From assembly GCA_030550175.1 (NCBI GenBank), contig JAUQPW010000056.1, positions 1-35,750 on the forward strand: a stretch of DNA of 35,750 bases, written 5' to 3'. The translations under genes and the position numbers were made by a program. The notes beneath the pieces were generated by a model. It ran no database searches, was not told the DNA's origin, and was given only the letters and a program-made list of their open reading frames with translations. The stretch is from a bacterium (GTDB lineage: Bacteria > Moduliflexota > Moduliflexia > Moduliflexales > JAUQPW01). This document shows, piece by piece, positions 31,853 through 35,750 of the stretch (the stretch's first letter is position 1; the number at the start of each line of letters is the position of its first letter).

Positions 31853-33601
31853 TTATTCCAGTTGCCCCATGAGGAATTGATAAGCCTCGTTAATTTTCTT
31901 AAATGCTTTATCGGCCTTCTCTTTCATGTCAGGCGGACTATTAACAAACTTGTCCGGATGGTAGAGCTTGGCCAGCTCTTTATAAGCTTTTTTAATCTCT
32001 TCTTTGCTCGCCCCCACCTTTACATTGAGGATCTCACGGCATTCTGCCTCGATCAGCGGTTTTATGACTTCGGCGGATTCTTCACTCGCCACAGCATAAC
32101 TAAGCATTTCTACCGTTTCTTTAAGCTTGGAGGCTTCCATATAGGCTGTCGCCAGGGCAACCCGTCGTCCTTCTAACTTCCGTTGTAAGCCGTTTAACCG
32201 GGCCTCCAGGGCTAAGGTGTTACTCAAGACGGCCCCCCCATCCGCATTTTTGACTTTGAGCTCATCAATCAGCAACCGGGTCGTTGAAAGGATCTGCTGA
32301 AGGGCTTCCTTAGAAATCTCGGATTCCCCCTGGAAACTTTTCTGCCTCATCTGGGTCTGTGAAGTAAATGTCCTTCCAGATTGTTGTCCCTGTGGTTCTC
32401 CAGCATTTTCACGCTGGACCTTCGGTTCATGCTGTTTGGTCTGGGCAGAGGAATCCACAACCGATGGGGCGGGCTTTTCTCCTCCGGCAACGCTACCCTG
32501 GTAAACCTCTCGAATCAAGACTTTTAATTGATTTTCAAGTCGAATAGCTCTCTCCTTGAGGTTTTGATAAGATTTTGGCTGGGAGAGAAATTCTGTCTTT
32601 ATGGCTTGAAAATTTTCCTCTAATTCTGTCAAAAGGGAAAGGCTAGGGGCATCAGGATGAGAAGAAATCAATCGACGATAATCCTCCATATGCCTGGAAA
32701 TTCTGGCGAGTAACTTCTCCACATCGGATTTTTCAATCTGCTTTTGTCGCTCCTGCTCTCGACTTAGTTGTTGCTGGTAAAACCAGGTCTCGGTAAGGGG
32801 AATACCTACCCCTATTCCTATAAAAAAACCGGCAATACCGCTTACCATCAGATAATAAGATTGAAGCGTCAGTACAAATGAGACTTCTGAGACCAGAATG
32901 CCTAAGAAAAAACCCGCTGCCCCGAGTATCAGTTGTAACATCCGATGTTTATGTATTACAGACTCCGGGAAAAAAGAGTAGTTAAAGAATTTCGTGAGGC
33001 TTTCCGAAAAGGATAAGGTGAGCCCCATACCTCCTAAGGTTAAACACACAATTTTCAGGAATACCTCTCCAGATACAAAACCATAGGGAAGTAATATCCA
33101 CAAACTGACCCCGATAAAAATCCCCCAGGGGTCCTGACCCGGGACCAGGATCGCATAAAGGATCCGATTTATTAATTGATACAGGACCTTAAAAAAGATA
33201 ATGGGAAGTTCCACCATCCTCTTTACGTAAGATGCTTCGAGAATTGGAGTTCCCTGTCTACTAGGTTGAAAAGATCTCAGATTATAGACGGTGCAGAAAC
33301 TAAAAAGACCCGTTAGAACCAGGCTAATTACATACTGAAAGTTGTAAGGAAAAGAGGTAAGAAGCGGACCCAAGGCTAATCCCAAAGAACCTGTCACGGC
33401 AGATAGCAGGAGAATACCAACATTAGTCAGATGAACTCTTAAAGACCGTCTCCTAAAGGGGATCTGTTGAGCTATCTGAATATTTATCTGCCCGATCCGA
33501 TAAGCCAAAAAACAAATAACCCCATAAATACCTATTACTCCTAAGAACTTCGCGTAAAACGGAAAGCCCAACCAGGTATTAAGAAGTGGTATAAGGTTCA
33601 T
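31853..33601 (-). CDS. Multi-pass membrane protein with C-terminal DnaJ domain
   Basis: 582 residues from the ATG at 33599-33601 (a TTG two codons earlier is also possible). The N-terminal half contains about seven or eight hydrophobic segments. Next is a charged coiled-coil region (roughly 285-510) with a Gln/Ser-rich stretch. A J-domain occupies the last 62 residues, with an intact HPD tripeptide (YHPDKF) and the helix II pattern EEIKKAYKELAKLY. It would recruit DnaK to the membrane. The membrane part is not recognised. No dnaK or grpE is nearby, so this is a specialised J-protein rather than the housekeeping chaperone. Confidence 0.85.
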   Translation of the reverse strand: MNLIPLLNTWLGFPFYAKFLGVIGIYGVICFLAYRIGQINIQIAQQIPFRRRSLRVHLTNVGILLLSAVTGSLGLALGPLLTSFPYNFQYVISLVLTGLFSFCTVYNLRSFQPSRQGTPILEASYVKRMVELPIIFFKVLYQLINRILYAILVPGQDPWGIFIGVSLWILLPYGFVSGEVFLKIVCLTLGGMGLTLSFSESLTKFFNYSFFPESVIHKHRMLQLILGAAGFFLGILVSEVSFVLTLQSYYLMVSGIAGFFIGIGVGIPLTETWFYQQQLSREQERQKQIEKSDVEKLLARISRHMEDYRRLISSHPDAPSLSLLTELEENFQAIKTEFLSQPKSYQNLKERAIRLENQLKVLIREVYQGSVAGGEKPAPSVVDSSAQTKQHEPKVQRENAGEPQGQQSGRTFTSQTQMRQKSFQGESEISKEALQQILSTTRLLIDELKVKNADGGAVLSNTLALEARLNGLQRKLEGRRVALATAYMEASKLKETVEMLSYAVASEESAEVIKPLIEAECREILNVKVGASKEEIKKAYKELAKLYHPDKFVNSPPDMKEKADKAFKKINEAYQFLMGQLE

Positions 33602-33965
33602 TTTCAAGATGACTTCTTCACAGAGTCTACTCTTTTATTACCTCTTTATTACCTCCAGGAAATTTCCAAGTATGTGCAAAGAGTTTCTTACAATAAGTCC
33701 CTTGTATCTTATAGAAAAGGGAAATGCTTGTAAGCTCTGGGTGAAGAGGTCTCCTCATTCAGTTGGAAATTGAAATAATGCCGCTAAATTGGCTGGACAG
33801 AAAAATTCACCTTTTTTATATTTCTTACTTTATAATAAGAATTCAATAGATCACTGATCTCACAAGATTTTCTACATATTTTTCTTGCATCGGGAACAGA
33901 AATCTTATATGAATTTACAAACGTTAACCTGAGTTTATAAAATTCTTATTTACCCGGATCATAAC

Positions 33966-34057
33966 CTTGCGGTTTTGCTAAACCCTCGGAGGGACCTGTA
34001 AAATCGCAAGATATTCTAGTCTACTCCCCAGGGAGCCGAAGGGCAGGCCTGGAGTAG
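33966..34057. ncRNA. Candidate structured RNA element (two adjacent stem-loops)
   Basis: CTTGCGGTTTT (33966-33976) pairs with AAAATCGCAAG (34000-34010), eleven pairs with one G-U, enclosing an inner CCCT-CGG-AGGG hairpin. Ten nucleotides on, CTACTCC..AGG (34021-34032) pairs with CCTGGAGTAG (34048-34057). A T-run (AAAATTTTT) follows at about 34067-34075. The rest of 33602-34426 is AT-rich and without a gene. The element could be a small RNA, a leader fold for the TPR gene about 370 nt downstream, or a repeat. It matches no riboswitch class I know. Confidence 0.35.
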
Positions 34058-34426
34058 CCTGCGGTTAAAATTTTTGTAAAAAATGATACATTCCGTTTTT
34101 GTCTGGAACCGTGTTTCAAATTTTAGCTAGAACCAAAGAGTAAACAAGACTTTCACGGTTCTTTAAGTCATCCCATCAGATGAAAAATGACAAGATTGTT
34201 GACTTTAAACCTTGGAATTTTCAGACTGAAAGTTATGCAGTGGTGCAAAAGTACCGTTATAAATTTACAAGCAATAAATATACCAGATGTGGATAGGATA
34301 TATCGAACTGGAAAAAGAGTCAATAAGCAATTTTAGCTTAATGGCTCAGGAAACTCTTCTCTTTTCGGAACAGCCTTTTTATCCAAACTTTAAGCCAGTT
34401 AGTAGCTTAAGATCTGGATAAAGAGG

Positions 34427-35750
34427 ATGCTGATACCCTTGATAGGCCTCCAATATAAAACCCAGCGACTCAATTTTATAGGACTGTTATTATTTGTAAA
34501 CATAGGGTGGGTATCGCTTGTGTCGGGTGAAGAAGAAAATATCAGCCGGTTAGGGGGAGAGAGTCCTGGACTTGAATATTTTAACCAGGGAAAGCAATTG
34601 GCCAGGGCTGGTAAACTCCAGGAAGCAAGGGATGCTTATAACCAGGCTCTGGATTTCTTTCATAAAGACGGTCAGTTGTTTCTGGAAGCCGAAACTTTGA
34701 GCGAGTTGGGAGTCATTTACCGACGCTCAGGTCAACTACAAACTTCCCTGGAATTTCAGTTTAAAGCCCTGGAACTTTATAATCAACTCGGTAAAACCAG
34801 GGAGAAAGCCGTTGCTCTGAGACGAATCGGTGTAGCCTATCGAAATCTTGGGGAGTTGAAAAAATCCCTGGAGGCTCAACATCAAGCCTTAGCCCTTATG
34901 GAGGAGTTGGGAGATCCTGAAGGCATCGCAGACTCCCGAATGAATTTAAGCATCATCTATGTGAACCTGGGAAGACTCCGGGAAGCTTTAAAAGCCCAAC
35001 AAGAAGCCCTGGAAATCTATAAAACCCTTCAACGTAGTGATAAGATGGCTTTTGCCCTGGGAAATCTTGGACTTACCCAACTTTTCCTTGGAAACCTGAA
35101 CGAATCTATAGAGAATCAGCGTCGTTCCCTGGAAATAAAGCAACAACAAGGTGATCTCTATGGAGAGGGCAATGCCCGGGTCAATCTTGGACTTGCTTAT
35201 GCCGGTCTGGGGGACTATTCCAGGGCTTTGGAGCAATATTGGGCGGCTTTGCATCTTTATCAAAAAATAGGAAATAAACAAGGTGAGGCAGTAACCCTGA
35301 GTAATATGGGGGATCTATTTAATGAATTAGGGGATTTAAATCGGGCTGAGACTTATTACCGGTCTTCCTTAAAACTTCGACAGGAAATCCAGGATAAGAT
35401 TGGGTTGGTTATAACCCTCAAAAATCTGGCTCTTTTATATCGAAAGGAAAAGGATTGGGTTAAGGCAAAAAATTCTCTTCAAGAAGGGCTTGAACTCGTG
35501 ATGGAATTAAAGCGCTTGGGAACAGATCTACCCCTCATGTTGCCTTTACTCGAAGGAGACCTTCAGCAGGGGATGGGATTAATTTCACAAGATCAGGGGG
35601 AGGGCGCTGCGGCCTTAGAAAATTTTGAAAAAGCCCTGGCTCTTTACGAAAGTGCAGACTATTCACAGGGAATTATGGAAACCTGGGGATATATGGGAGA
35701 GGGTTATAGGTTGATCGGAGATTGGGAGAAAAGCCTGATCGCTTATAAGA
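34427..35750 (+). CDS. Secreted tetratricopeptide-repeat protein (3' end outside window)
   Basis: An open frame of at least 441 codons from the ATG at 34427, continuing past the window edge. It begins with a signal peptide (MLIPLIGLQYKTQRLNF, hydrophobic core FIGLLLFVNIGWVSL), then carries about ten TPR units of 40 residues, for example LGVIYRRSGQLQTSLEFQFK and LGLAYAGLGDYSRALEQYW. The 40-residue periodicity is that of the TPR_12 type often placed in front of CHAT protease domains. Whether such a domain follows cannot be seen. AAGAGG abuts the ATG, so a TTG at 34439 is an alternative start. No stop codon was found in this frame. Confidence 0.85.
   Translation, partial: MLIPLIGLQYKTQRLNFIGLLLFVNIGWVSLVSGEEENISRLGGESPGLEYFNQGKQLARAGKLQEARDAYNQALDFFHKDGQLFLEAETLSELGVIYRRSGQLQTSLEFQFKALELYNQLGKTREKAVALRRIGVAYRNLGELKKSLEAQHQALALMEELGDPEGIADSRMNLSIIYVNLGRLREALKAQQEALEIYKTLQRSDKMAFALGNLGLTQLFLGNLNESIENQRRSLEIKQQQGDLYGEGNARVNLGLAYAGLGDYSRALEQYWAALHLYQKIGNKQGEAVTLSNMGDLFNELGDLNRAETYYRSSLKLRQEIQDKIGLVITLKNLALLYRKEKDWVKAKNSLQEGLELVMELKRLGTDLPLMLPLLEGDLQQGMGLISQDQGEGAAALENFEKALALYESADYSQGIMETWGYMGEGYRLIGDWEKSLIAYK

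Noticed and set aside
33966..34057. Known riboswitch (c-di-GMP, cobalamin, SAM)
   Set aside because: The conserved core sequences of these classes are not present; only generic stems are seen.

Overview
The window is a dense stretch of a mid-GC bacterial chromosome with no rRNA, tRNA, CRISPR array or complete transposase. It probably comes from an uncultivated lineage. The mix of a split b6-type cytochrome complex, octahaem cytochrome c, PCP_red-like domains, FHA/GAF/cyclase proteins and WD40 kinases recalls Nitrospirota, Methylomirabilota or Tectomicrobia-like bacteria. That placement is inference; no phylogenetic marker is present.

Layout. (1) 1-422: the start of a leftward gene cut by the window edge, then a palindrome-rich, MITE/REP-like element. 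(2) 423-3070, minus: an Fe-S subunit and FAD-linked oxidase pair (2-hydroxyacid oxidation type). (3) 3490-4206, plus: a short-chain dehydrogenase behind a long structured leader. (4) 4494-7670, plus: CoA-binding protein, O-acetylhomoserine sulfhydrylase and homoserine O-acetyltransferase, a methionine/homocysteine operon. (5) 7742-20584, minus: the most interesting block. Rieske protein, b6-like cytochrome b, a 55-residue membrane peptide, subunit IV and a membrane-anchored octahaem cytochrome c form an alternative quinol-oxidising complex. They are followed by a cupredoxin, a universal-stress-protein fusion, an Mrp/ApbC ATPase, a zinc-ribbon protein, a CopD-like membrane protein, a NirJ/Ahb-like radical SAM protein and a small membrane protein. 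Three of these carry PCP_red-like domains (five copies in all), although no chlorophyll biosynthesis gene is present. I read the block as a respiratory complex with linked cofactor assembly and regulation. (6) 20809-21141, plus: a small membrane protein. (7) 21259-30543, minus: a signalling island with an FHA-zinc-ribbon kinase, two paralogous FHA-GAF-cyclase proteins (one fused to a PP2C phosphatase, the other lacking a metal-binding Asp) and a kinase carrying fourteen WD40 repeats. (8) 30808-33601, minus: a D-2-hydroxyacid dehydrogenase and a membrane DnaJ-domain protein. (9) 33602-34426: a non-coding gap with a strong RNA-like fold. (10) 34427 to the end, plus: a secreted TPR protein cut by the window edge.

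A recurring feature is that many intergenic gaps, including most junctions inside the respiratory operon, contain an inverted repeat built from short tandem words. The words differ from gap to gap.
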